In this document: positions 9,010 to 18,462 of the stretch, one piece after another
Layout of the letters: the number at the start of each line of letters is the position of its first letter
Numbering within the stretch: position 1 is the stretch's first letter
NCBI GenBank assembly: GCA_963205455.1
Contig: CAUJJL010000045.1
Coordinates: 1 to 64,000, forward strand
Reading direction: 5' to 3'
Length of the DNA: 64,000 nucleotides
Source of the DNA: Verrucomicrobiota bacterium
GTDB lineage: Bacteria; Verrucomicrobiota; Verrucomicrobiia; Opitutales; Opitutaceae
Made by a program: the position numbers and the translations under genes
The notes under the pieces: model-generated
Seen by the model: only the letters and a program-made list of their open reading frames with translations
Told to the model about the DNA's origin: nothing
Database searches by the model: none

Positions 9010-10359
9010 ATGGTTGCATCCCCTTCCCGCCCTCCACCCAACATCGTCGTGCTCATCGCCGACGATCTGAGCAGGTTCTCGCTGGGATGTTATGGCGATC
9101 CACACGTGCGCACGCCGGCAATCGATCGCCTCGCTGCTGAAGGCATTCGATTCCAGCGCGCCTATGCCACGGCGCCGCAATGCAGCCCCAGCCGCTCCTC
9201 GCTCTTCACCGGCCGCACGCCTCATGCCACAGGCACCTCGCGCCTGCACGCACCCTTGCCGCGGGAGGTGCCGACAATCCTGGAGCCAATTCGGGAGCGC
9301 GGCTACTTCACGGGCGTTTTCAGAAAGCATCATCTCGGCAACGATTTTGCGCGGAGATTCGATCTGGTCGGCGGCAACGACATGCCAACCGCGGAGTTCT
9401 TTCGCCAGGCGCCACCCGACCGCCCGTTTTTCCTCTGGGTCGGATTCAATGATCCCCACCGGGATCTCTATACCAACTACGACCACATCCGCGGAGAGGT
9501 GATCCCGCCCCACGATCCGGCGAAGGTAACCGTGCCGCCCTTTCTGCCGGACACACCCGCCGTTCGTGCCGATCTTGCGCTGCACTACGATGCCATTCAT
9601 CGCCTCGATAGGGACTGCAACGAAGTGTTGCAGCAACTTGATGCCTCAGGTCGGGCGCGAGACACCATAGTGATTTTCCTGAGCGATCACGGCATGCCAT
9701 ATCCGCGGGCCAAAGCCACGCTCTATGAAGCCGGTATCAACGTCCCGCTCATCGTCCGCTGGCCAGGGAAAATCGCCCCTGGGATTGAGACATCGGAGCT
9801 CGTGTCATCGGTCGATCTGCCAGCCACGTGGCTCGATTTGGCGGACCAGCCCCCGCTGCCATCCATGGAAGGCCGCAGCCTGGTGTCACTGCTTACCGGC
9901 CGACCTCATCCGTCGCGCCAGTACGTTTACGCCGAGCGGAACTGGCACGACACATGGGAACCGACCCGAGCGATTGTCTCGAAACAGTATGCGTTGATCT
10001 GCAACTGCCGCCCCGAAGTCTCCTACCGCGGTTCGCTTGACCATGTCTCCGCCCCGGTCTGGAACATTCTTGAGGCCGAGCAGGCGGCAGGCCGACTTCC
10101 GCCCGCGCTCGCGGAGATGTTCCACTCACCGCGCCCTCCCATCGAACTCTACGACCTGGTTCGCGATCCCCACGAACTCATCAATCTCGCGAACGATCCC
10201 GCCCATGCCTCCATCGGCGATTCGCTTCTCCTTGAGCTGGATCGCTGGATGCGGGCGACGAACGACTTCCTGCCCCCACCCGCCTCCTTCCCTGAGATCA
10301 GGCAGGAGGGAAAACTCACAATGACCCGGATGCTCGACGGCCCATTGCCCAAACGGTAG
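9010..10359 (+). CDS. Type I sulfatase without signal peptide
   Basis: 449 residues, ATG 9010, 9 bases after the transporter. NIVVLIADDLSRFSLGCYGD provides the N-terminal metal Asp pair; the formylglycine motif is CSPSR (Cys58); a second metal motif is SDHGMPYPRAKATLYEAG, and the C-terminus has IELYDLVRDPHELINLAND. The N-terminus (MVASPSRPPPN) has no signal peptide, so the enzyme appears cytoplasmic, which fits its pairing with a sugar transporter. The architecture recalls sulfamidase-like (N-sulfoglucosamine sulfohydrolase) members, but that substrate is only a suggestion. It needs Cys-to-formylglycine maturation by an enzyme not present in this window. Confidence 0.9.
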   Translation: MVASPSRPPPNIVVLIADDLSRFSLGCYGDPHVRTPAIDRLAAEGIRFQRAYATAPQCSPSRSSLFTGRTPHATGTSRLHAPLPREVPTILEPIRERGYFTGVFRKHHLGNDFARRFDLVGGNDMPTAEFFRQAPPDRPFFLWVGFNDPHRDLYTNYDHIRGEVIPPHDPAKVTVPPFLPDTPAVRADLALHYDAIHRLDRDCNEVLQQLDASGRARDTIVIFLSDHGMPYPRAKATLYEAGINVPLIVRWPGKIAPGIETSELVSSVDLPATWLDLADQPPLPSMEGRSLVSLLTGRPHPSRQYVYAERNWHDTWEPTRAIVSKQYALICNCRPEVSYRGSLDHVSAPVWNILEAEQAAGRLPPALAEMFHSPRPPIELYDLVRDPHELINLANDPAHASIGDSLLLELDRWMRATNDFLPPPASFPEIRQEGKLTMTRMLDGPLPKR

Positions 10360-10431
10360 GCAAAGATTTCAGTCCCGGCGTCTCCTGCCATCACCGCAAT
10401 CGCCAGAAAAGGAACCATCGCTTCGAAAGGC

Positions 10432-10447
10432 AAGGCTTGCGAGCCTT
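10432..10447. repeat. Small hairpin between convergent genes
   Basis: AAGGCT at 10432-10437 and AGCCTT at 10442-10447 with a TGCG loop, in the 123-base gap between two convergent sulfatase genes. There is no T-run, so a terminator role is only possible. Confidence 0.25.
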
Positions 10448-10482
10448 CGTGCACCTGGCATCAGCCCACGATTCGGGAGCCG

Positions 10483-11892
<1,410 letters not shown>

Positions 11893-11897
11893 GGTGA

Positions 11898-14417
11898 TCA
11901 ATTCTCTCCGGGATCGCCGCTCATGTTCCGGGGAATCCCGTGTTCGAAATCCACGCGGAAAATTTCACGGCCCGAGAAATCGTTGAGCACGGCGCGACCC
12001 TCCGCACGCTGATCGCGCCACTCCGAGCGTGTGCGCACCTTCCCGTTGGGCCAGAAGTTTGTCCATATGACCAGGGCATCGGAACGGTGGATGCGCTCCC
12101 ATTCGAGGTGTCCATCGGCGGCAAAATACTTTTCCCGACCAGTGAGGCGACCCAAGCTGTAGCTCGCGGAACGCTGCAAGCTCCCGTCCGGATAGAACCA
12201 CCGTTGTTCCCCATCAAAAAGAAAGCGTCCGTCGTTCGCCATGCCTCCCGAATAGATCATTCGCACCCTTCCGGTGGCGTCCTTTTCCTCGTAGGTTCCA
12301 ACGTGCGAAACCCGCGTTGCGGTGTTCGCTCGCAATGAGGCGTCGTCCACCATGATGCGATCTCCCGAAAGGATCCATGCCTCGTTCAATTCAAAATGCA
12401 GGCAGGGTTCGGTCATCGTAGCGATGAGATGAATCACCCCGTTGGGCGCCTGCCGTGCGACAGCATAGCCGAGCGTGTCGCCGTTCATCTGGGCAGAGCG
12501 ATCCGCACGTTCATGCCGCTGCGTTCCCAAGAGCGGACGCTCGAGCCATGTTTCACCGTCGTCGTCGGATAGCGCCACGTAGCATCCACGCCGGTCAATT
12601 CCGACGGGCTGTGCACCTTTCTCGCTCTGGTAGTCGCCCGCCATGAACAACCGGCCGCTCGCGAGACGGATGCACGTTGGCCTCTGGTTGCTGCCCAGAT
12701 GTGCAAACGGAGTTTTCGTGACGGTGTACGTCCGGCCTCCGTCGGTGGAGATTGATTTCGGCATGAAGCCCTCGATGTTTGAGCTCTTGCCGCCCATCCC
12801 CATGATCGTCATGCCATCGCGTTTCAGGACAAATGCGGTGTGCCGCCCGCCGCTGCGGCCACCCGGATCGCGCCAGGTGGATCCATTGTCATCACTCTGC
12901 CAGAGCACAGACTCCGGTCCGACTGCATCGCTCGCCACATAGATACGGCCTCGTGGGTCGCGAAACGCACTCGTAATCGGCTGGGCGGAATGGGGGCCAA
13001 CCGGTGTCGTGAAATTCGGAAACTTGATCCTGCTCCAGGTCGCACCGTTGTCGTCTGAATTGATCCACTGGAAGGGAAATCCGGAATCGAGCCTGTTCGT
13101 TCCCCAAAAGAACCATAGCGTTCCGTTGTCGTTCCACAGCATCGGCGCATGATCGTCGACGTCAGGCAAATCCAGAAACAGATCGGGCGGGTCCCACTCG
13201 TCAGCGCCGTGACGCAATCGGGTGATCAGGAGTGCGACGTCCGGATCGAGTTCACCCACTGCGGTGAACGAGATAAAAATCACGTCGCCGTTGTTCGCCA
13301 CCTCCAGCCCCGGGCTGTGCTGATGCCTGAGAAACCCACGCGGCCAGCCGAGCGCGCGATATGACTTCAGCCGCGCTGGATCGGTGTTTTCCGGAGGCGT
13401 GGGCAGGAGGTAGCGTTTCCGAAAATACGGTTTCGTCGCATCCGGCCCGGCCAGGATCCCAGGTGCGGATTGTGACACGCCTTGCTGCGCGTAGGCGATC
13501 CGCGCGACGATCGGGCGCGCGCTCGGATTCGCGGCGCAGACCACACGGAAGCCGATGTGATGGTTGCCCTGATTGTTCAGGACTGAGCGGGTGAATCCCA
13601 GATACAACACCTCACTCTTGTAAGAGCCGCTTCGCTGCTGTCCCTCCCCTCGCGCCTCGCTCGCGCCACCAGAAATTCGTTTCTCCGCATGCCCGCTCGG
13701 CGCATGACCTGTTGGTGGAAAGTTCGGCGGCATCCCGGCCCGATTGGAAGGACGGACATAGTAGGCGGTTTCCTTGTCGAGTCCACCACCTCGAATGACC
13801 TTGGCCCAGCCGTCCGCAGGGCCAATTGGATCGACTTGGGGCGCAGCCGGATACTCGCCATGCCAGTCAAGACACCACTCCGCTACAGCCGCCTCCATGT
13901 TCTTGACGCCCCAAGCGTTGGGTACGCCGGACGCGGCGGGTTCGTCACCTCCGGCAAACAGCGTCGTGCTGCCCGCCCGCGCAACATACTCCCATTCCGC
14001 TTCGGTCGGAAGGCGGTAGGTCCTGCCTTCCTTTTTGCTCAGCCAGTCGCAGAACGCCATCGCCTCGTCCCAACTGACTCCGCTGACATAGGGCGCCGTA
14101 GAGGGATTGCCGACAAAGTTCGGGTGAAACTGACGGAATTGCTCCACGGTCACCTCCGTTTCGCTCATCGCGAAACCCCGCGTCAATGTCACGGCATGCA
14201 CCGGCCGCTCGTCCCAATCCCCACGCAACAAATAGGCCGGGGTCTCAAAACGAGAAGGCAGCGTATCGGCTGATGCCCCCATAAAAAACGTCCCCGCGCG
14301 AATTCCTATCAGCCGCATTCCAATCGAATTCGTCTCAGGGACCTCGCCGACGGAAGTCAGCGCGAAAAAGACAAGAGATCCCGCCAACCCAATCAGCTTC
14401 CTTTTTGCAGGGGGCAT
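11898..14417 (-). CDS. Exported fusion: FGE-like (SUMF1-type) domain + sialidase-like propeller + tail repeats
   Basis: 839 residues from ATG 14417 (a GTG at 14426 is upstream). Signal peptide KLIGLAGSLVFFALTSVG. Residues about 25-305 form a formylglycine-generating-enzyme superfamily domain: GMRLIGIRAGTFFMGA, TEVTVEQFRQF, SWDEAMAFCDWLSKKEGRTY, RLPTEAEWEYVARAG and GFRVVCA. The segment that carries the two catalytic cysteines in true FGE reads VIRGGGLDKETAYYVRPSNR here and has none, so sulfatase activation is unlikely. Residues about 320-720 look like a BNR/sialidase propeller (SDDNGATWSRI, SDDNGSTWRD, STDGGRTY, SDDDGETWLE Asp-box motifs). The last 100 residues carry MORN-like repeats (WFYPDGSLQ, YFAADGHLEWE, NFWPNGKVRT). 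It is the first gene of an operon with a secreted sulfatase. A sialic-acid substrate should not be assumed. Confidence 0.85.
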   Translation of the reverse strand: MPPAKRKLIGLAGSLVFFALTSVGEVPETNSIGMRLIGIRAGTFFMGASADTLPSRFETPAYLLRGDWDERPVHAVTLTRGFAMSETEVTVEQFRQFHPNFVGNPSTAPYVSGVSWDEAMAFCDWLSKKEGRTYRLPTEAEWEYVARAGSTTLFAGGDEPAASGVPNAWGVKNMEAAVAEWCLDWHGEYPAAPQVDPIGPADGWAKVIRGGGLDKETAYYVRPSNRAGMPPNFPPTGHAPSGHAEKRISGGASEARGEGQQRSGSYKSEVLYLGFTRSVLNNQGNHHIGFRVVCAANPSARPIVARIAYAQQGVSQSAPGILAGPDATKPYFRKRYLLPTPPENTDPARLKSYRALGWPRGFLRHQHSPGLEVANNGDVIFISFTAVGELDPDVALLITRLRHGADEWDPPDLFLDLPDVDDHAPMLWNDNGTLWFFWGTNRLDSGFPFQWINSDDNGATWSRIKFPNFTTPVGPHSAQPITSAFRDPRGRIYVASDAVGPESVLWQSDDNGSTWRDPGGRSGGRHTAFVLKRDGMTIMGMGGKSSNIEGFMPKSISTDGGRTYTVTKTPFAHLGSNQRPTCIRLASGRLFMAGDYQSEKGAQPVGIDRRGCYVALSDDDGETWLERPLLGTQRHERADRSAQMNGDTLGYAVARQAPNGVIHLIATMTEPCLHFELNEAWILSGDRIMVDDASLRANTATRVSHVGTYEEKDATGRVRMIYSGGMANDGRFLFDGEQRWFYPDGSLQRSASYSLGRLTGREKYFAADGHLEWERIHRSDALVIWTNFWPNGKVRTRSEWRDQRAEGRAVLNDFSGREIFRVDFEHGIPRNMSGDPGEN

Positions 14418-14455
14418 GGACCACACCGTGACCTGATGCCAGGCGTTTATCTAGC

Positions 14456-14463
14456 ATGAAATA
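14456..14463. promoter_or_regulatory. ATGAAATA half-site upstream of the FGE-like fusion
   Basis: One of three ATGAAATA/TATTTCAT copies in this 188-base divergent promoter region. It lies 39 bases upstream of the fusion gene start. Role inferred from repetition only. Confidence 0.35.
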
Positions 14464-14530
14464 AGAGAAAATAAGCGCCATAATACCTCATATCCTGGCA
14501 AGAATCAGATAAAAACCTCAATCCACGGAA

Positions 14531-14543
14531 CCCTTACTAAGGG
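14531..14543. promoter_or_regulatory. Odd palindrome CCCTTA-C-TAAGGG
   Basis: Perfect 6-bp arms around one base, in the centre of the divergent promoter region between the FGE-like fusion and the LacI gene. It is a candidate protein-binding site. Confidence 0.4.
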
Positions 14544-14563
14544 TATGTGCGCGACGACTTGGC

Positions 14564-14579
14564 CATTGTTATAACAATG
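14564..14579. promoter_or_regulatory. Perfect 16-bp palindrome, probable operator
   Basis: CATTGTTATAACAATG is fully self-complementary. It lies 27 bases before the LacI ATG and overlaps a plausible promoter (TTGTTA at 14567 and TATGCT at 14591, 18 apart). Size and place fit an operator for the divergently placed LacI-family protein, that is autoregulation, but binding is not shown. Most LacI operators have a central CG; this one has TA. Confidence 0.6.
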
Positions 14580-14607
14580 AAATACACTTTTATGCTATCT
14601 ATTTCAT
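14577..14607. promoter_or_regulatory. ATGAAATA - 15 bases - TATTTCAT inverted pair
   Basis: ATGAAATA at 14577-14584 and TATTTCAT at 14600-14607, the latter overlapping the first possible ATG of the LacI gene. The same two half-sites occur as a tighter inverted repeat at 30592-30614, before the second TonB receptor. Confidence 0.4.
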
Positions 14608-15769
14608 GTTTTTTCTTGCACCAACAATTTTCATCCGCCACAGCCAGAGCGTGAACCGCTCCTCCCCGGCCGCCCTGGAAAAACCCACCATTCTCGACGT
14701 CGCTGCCGTCGCCAAGGTCGCCGTGGGCACCGTTTCCAGAGTGATCAATACTCCCGATGCCGTCGGTCCCGGCATTCGCCAGCGTGTGCTCGAGGCGATC
14801 GCCAGCACGAATTACAAACCGCTTCGGCGTCGGCGCAAAGCGAACCCAATCGACGGCGGTGCACCGCGCCGCAATCGCGGCAACTTCGGCGTTCTCCTCA
14901 TAGGCATGGACGACTCCCTTGCCCACCTGCCTGTCATCGCCGAGGCCCTCCACGGCGTGGAACTCGCGATGGCCGTCGAGGGGATGAACCTCATGCTCGC
15001 CAACGTACCAAACGCTGACCGCATCCCGGCTTTTCTCGCAAAGAACCAGGTGGACGGACTCATCCTCAAGAGCCCGCTGCTCGGAGATCTCAGCACCTGC
15101 GCCAGCCCCGCACTTGTCGACGCCATCAGGCGCCTGCCACATGTCTGGCTGCTCGGCAAACCTGAGTCGGCCGACGGTGACATGTGCGGCACCGACGCCG
15201 ACACCGGCGCGCGCATCGCGGCAGAATACCTGCGAGCGCGTGGTCACAGGAACATCAGCTACCTGCATCCACGCCCGGGCCAGACCCGCGCCGAGGGGCT
15301 CAAGCGCTCCATCTCGCTGCATCTGCAACGACTCGGCATGCAACTGACATTCCTCGAGAATCCCACCGTCGAGAACGTTCGCTGGCCCTTGCCCGCAATC
15401 ACACATCCCAGGGATATCGCCCCGCTGCTCGAGCGATGGGAATCAATGCCAGCCGCCGAGCGCCCGACCGCGCTTGTTGTCAGCGCAGACAGCATCGCCG
15501 TCCAGCTCTACCACGCGTTGCACGAAAAGGGACTCCGCGTCGGACGCGATGTCAGCCTGCTTTCATTCAACCATGAGCGACCGCTGGTGATGGGACTCAC
15601 CCCGGCACTCACCACGATCGATATCCGCGCGGAAGCGATCGGTCGGCGCGCAGTCGAACAACTGCTGTGGCGCATCAGGAACCGCACCGAGAACACTCCG
15701 ACCAAGATCCTCGTGGAGCCACGCCTCGTCGAGGGCGATTCTGTCGCAACGCTTGCACCATCCGTCTGA
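14606..15769 (+). CDS. LacI/GalR-family transcriptional regulator
   Basis: 387 residues from ATG 14606; the family usually has only about ten residues before the helix-turn-helix, so the in-frame GTG at 14651 (373 residues) may be the real start, and a dyad overlapping 14606 supports that. The HTH reads PTILDVAAVAKVAVGTVSRV, followed by the hinge RQRVLEAIASTNYKPLRRRR. The sensor half has GTDADTGARIAAEYLRARGH and ISYLHPRPGQTRAEG, and ends near TTIDIRAEAIGRRAVEQL. It is first in the long plus-strand run of catabolic genes and is likely their regulator. The effector is unknown. Confidence 0.92.
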   Translation: MFFLAPTIFIRHSQSVNRSSPAALEKPTILDVAAVAKVAVGTVSRVINTPDAVGPGIRQRVLEAIASTNYKPLRRRRKANPIDGGAPRRNRGNFGVLLIGMDDSLAHLPVIAEALHGVELAMAVEGMNLMLANVPNADRIPAFLAKNQVDGLILKSPLLGDLSTCASPALVDAIRRLPHVWLLGKPESADGDMCGTDADTGARIAAEYLRARGHRNISYLHPRPGQTRAEGLKRSISLHLQRLGMQLTFLENPTVENVRWPLPAITHPRDIAPLLERWESMPAAERPTALVVSADSIAVQLYHALHEKGLRVGRDVSLLSFNHERPLVMGLTPALTTIDIRAEAIGRRAVEQLLWRIRNRTENTPTKILVEPRLVEGDSVATLAPSV

Positions 15770-15803
15770 AATGCTCCGCCCTTCCGGCTCAACTCCAAAA
15801 CCC

Positions 15804-17450
15804 ATGCGCCACGCAGCCGCGGCCTTGCTCTTTTCCCTCGCGATTCTCTCCGCTCGCGCAGTGGCCACCCCCGGTCCCGACGCCCGCGCTGTCGTTGATA
15901 CCGCCCAGTATGCCACAGTGCTGTACGTCGACCAGGCGCGCGGCGACGACATCAAGGGAGACGGATCCGCAGCCAAACCGCTGGCTAGCGTGATTGCCGC
16001 ACTCGAAGCGGCGGGCGCCCCAGTCGCTCCCCGTCGCGTCGCCGTGCTCGTCGCCGCCGGGCGCTACCTCCAGCCAACCTTCACGCTCAAGCCCCAGGTG
16101 GATCTTTTTGGCGGCTTCGCCGCCGCCGGTGGCGCACGCGACATCCTCGCGCACCCCACCTACCTCGATGGTGGAGAGCAAAACCGGATTGTCATCGGAG
16201 CCAATGATTGCCGGCTCGACGGATTCTTCCTCGTCAACGGCCGCGTGCGCGGCAAGGGCGCTGCCCTGTTCTGCGACGGAGTTTCACCAGTCATCGTCAA
16301 CTGCATCTTCCTCAACAACCGCACCCTCATTCCCACCGGCTGGAACCCGTCGCTGCTCCATGAAACCGCCCACGACGGCGGAGCAATCATGTGCCTGAAC
16401 GGCTCCGCCGTACGCATTGAGAAATGCCTTTTCTACGGCAACACCACGGAATGCGGTCGCGGAGCAGCCGTCGCCGCAGACCGTGCCGCCGCGCCGCGCA
16501 TCTTGGGAAGCGTTTTCGCCAACAACCGCGCCGGTCTGGACGACCCAATGCGTAGTTCCGACGGCGGGGCACTCTCGTTCTTCGACGGATCTCGGGGTGA
16601 ATTGACCGGCAACGTCGTCGTCGCCAACGAGGCGCTCAGCAAGAACGACGCCGGCGGCATCTTCGTCGCGCTCTGGTCCGCCCCACGTATCACCGACAAC
16701 GTCATTGTCGCCAACGAGGCAGGTGATGATGCCGGCGGCCTGTTCCTCGGCGGACAGGAGCATCGCTACGACGCCCCGCTTGATGCGTACCCACCCGCGG
16801 ACCAATTCAACATCGTCGTCGCACGCAATCTCTTCGTTGGGAATGTCAATGGCAGCCGCAACTCAGGTGCCATGCGCGTGACGATGGAGACGCGTGCCCG
16901 GTTCTCGCATAACATCATCGCAGAGAATGCAGGCGGATTTTACCTTCAACGCTCGGAAATCAGCGCCGACCACAACACAGTCTGGCAGGAATGGCGATTC
17001 CTCGAGGACAAGCCGTCGCTCGGACCGAGCAGATTCACCGCCAACATCTTCAAGTCGACCGACAAGGTCGAAAGCCCCCGCGTCACTTTCGATCGCAACA
17101 TGGCCGACGCCTCCACACCGGGCGGCCCACATATTGCCGTCTCCGACATCTTTATCGACGATGCGGTGGAGGGCGAACTCACCGAGCTCCATTTCGACAC
17201 CGTAAGCTGCACCACGATTCTCACCACGCGCGAGCCGCTCGCAGCCGGTGACTACGCCGGCCGTCCCGTCCGCATGGGCGACAGTCGAACGGGCGGCCAG
17301 TGGCGTGTCATTGCACGCGCTTCAGGCAGCCAAGTCGTCCTCTGGGGGCGCCTCGACGCGGTCACCAAGGCCCCAAAGTACTTCGAAATTCTCCGCACAT
17401 TCACCCCGAAACCGGACGCTCCCGCCGATCTCGGCGCCCGACGCAACTGA
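15804..17450 (+). CDS. Secreted right-handed beta-helix protein
   Basis: 548 residues from ATG 15804, chosen because the Sec signal (MRHAAAALLFSLAILSARAVA) starts there; an ATG at 15771 is in frame. After LYVDQARGDDIKGDGSAAKP (a start seen in DUF1565/pectate-lyase-like folds) come repeated helix coils rich in Asn and Gly: VIVNCIFLNNRT, IEKCLFYGNTT, ILGSVFANNRAG, ELTGNVVVANEA, RITDNVIVANEAGDDAGG, RFSHNIIAENAGG. The last 90 residues are a separate small beta domain. Such proteins include polysaccharide lyases and binding proteins; no catalytic set could be identified. It lies 34 bases after LacI and starts the enzyme operon. Confidence 0.8.
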   Translation: MRHAAAALLFSLAILSARAVATPGPDARAVVDTAQYATVLYVDQARGDDIKGDGSAAKPLASVIAALEAAGAPVAPRRVAVLVAAGRYLQPTFTLKPQVDLFGGFAAAGGARDILAHPTYLDGGEQNRIVIGANDCRLDGFFLVNGRVRGKGAALFCDGVSPVIVNCIFLNNRTLIPTGWNPSLLHETAHDGGAIMCLNGSAVRIEKCLFYGNTTECGRGAAVAADRAAAPRILGSVFANNRAGLDDPMRSSDGGALSFFDGSRGELTGNVVVANEALSKNDAGGIFVALWSAPRITDNVIVANEAGDDAGGLFLGGQEHRYDAPLDAYPPADQFNIVVARNLFVGNVNGSRNSGAMRVTMETRARFSHNIIAENAGGFYLQRSEISADHNTVWQEWRFLEDKPSLGPSRFTANIFKSTDKVESPRVTFDRNMADASTPGGPHIAVSDIFIDDAVEGELTELHFDTVSCTTILTTREPLAAGDYAGRPVRMGDSRTGGQWRVIARASGSQVVLWGRLDAVTKAPKYFEILRTFTPKPDAPADLGARRN

Positions 17451-17475
17451 TCCCCCGTCATCCGTTTCCTGCCCC

Positions 17476-18444
17476 ATGAATCGTCTCGCCATTCTCTTCC
17501 TCGCGACGTTCTGCACGATTGCCTCCTACGCGGCAGATGTCGCGTACAACGGGCCAAAGCGGCTCAACAAGGCCATCGAACTGCTCGAAGCCGGTCAGCC
17601 CGTATACTATGACTATGGTCGTGGCGGCTATACCGAGGGCAGGGCGGCCGCACAGACCTGGGCCGACCTGCTCATGTACGACATGGAGGGCGCGGCGCTC
17701 GATTTCACGCAGTTGCGCGAGTTCATGCGCGGTCTCGCCGACGGAGGTCCTACGAAATCCGGCCATCGAACGCCTGCAGTCATCGTCACGCTTCCGCTCT
17801 ACGGCCTCGATGCGTCCACGGTGAAGTCAAACCACTGGATGATCCAGCAGGCCCTTGCAGCCGGCGTCCATGGACTCCACATCTGTCACGCCCGCAACCC
17901 GGAGGCGGTGGCGATGTTCGTTCGCGCGGCCCGGTACGAAGTGAACCGCCAGGCCGTCGGCGCCGGACTCGAAGAGGGCCTTCGCATGTTCGGCGCGCAC
18001 GAATTCGCCTCGAAGATCTGGGGCATCAGCCCGCGCGAGTACTACAAGGTCGCCGACGTCTGGCCGCTCAATCCGAAGGGAGAAATCATGATCGGCGTGA
18101 AGATCGAGGACCGCACGGGCCTGCCACATGCGAAGGCGATCGCCCGCGTGCCAGGGTTGTCCTTCGCCGAATGGGGACCGCGCGACACGAGTTACGCGAA
18201 TGGCTATCTCGACGTGGCGTTCGACTACGGCCGCAAACCGGGCGTGGTACAGCCGCCCGAACTGCTGGCCGCCGCAAAGCGGGTGATCGCCGCTGCAAAG
18301 GCCGCACAGCTTCACATCCTCGACAACGCCCGGACCGAGGACATCGTCTCACAACTCGACGCCGGTATCGACATCATCGCCGGCGGTGCGAAGGAGGTTG
18401 CGGAGATCGGCCGCAGGCACACCGGCCGCACGATGCCCTGGTAA
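17476..18444 (+). CDS. HpcH/HpaI-family aldolase with signal peptide
   Basis: 322 residues from ATG 17476; the open frame reaches back to 17248 inside the preceding gene, but that part is a shadow. The start MNRLAILFLATFCTIASYAA is a Sec signal. The body matches the HpcH/HpaI (2-oxo acid, class II pyruvate) aldolase fold: KAIELLEAGQPVYYDYGRGG, LMYDMEGAALDF, GVHGLHICHARNPEAV, the metal Glu in MIGVKIEDRTGL and Asp in AEWGPRDTSYANG. Family members cleave 4-hydroxy-2-oxo acids to pyruvate and an aldehyde and are normally cytoplasmic, so the signal is unusual. Spacing is 25 bases from the beta-helix gene and 18 to the symporter. Confidence 0.85.
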   Translation: MNRLAILFLATFCTIASYAADVAYNGPKRLNKAIELLEAGQPVYYDYGRGGYTEGRAAAQTWADLLMYDMEGAALDFTQLREFMRGLADGGPTKSGHRTPAVIVTLPLYGLDASTVKSNHWMIQQALAAGVHGLHICHARNPEAVAMFVRAARYEVNRQAVGAGLEEGLRMFGAHEFASKIWGISPREYYKVADVWPLNPKGEIMIGVKIEDRTGLPHAKAIARVPGLSFAEWGPRDTSYANGYLDVAFDYGRKPGVVQPPELLAAAKRVIAAAKAAQLHILDNARTEDIVSQLDAGIDIIAGGAKEVAEIGRRHTGRTMPW

Positions 18445-18462
18445 GCCCTCAATCTCTCTACC

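Noticed and set aside
11898-14417. Annotation of the fusion protein as a working formylglycine-generating enzyme or as a sialidase
   Set aside because: The FGE cysteines are missing, and Asp-box propellers occur in many non-sialidase proteins.
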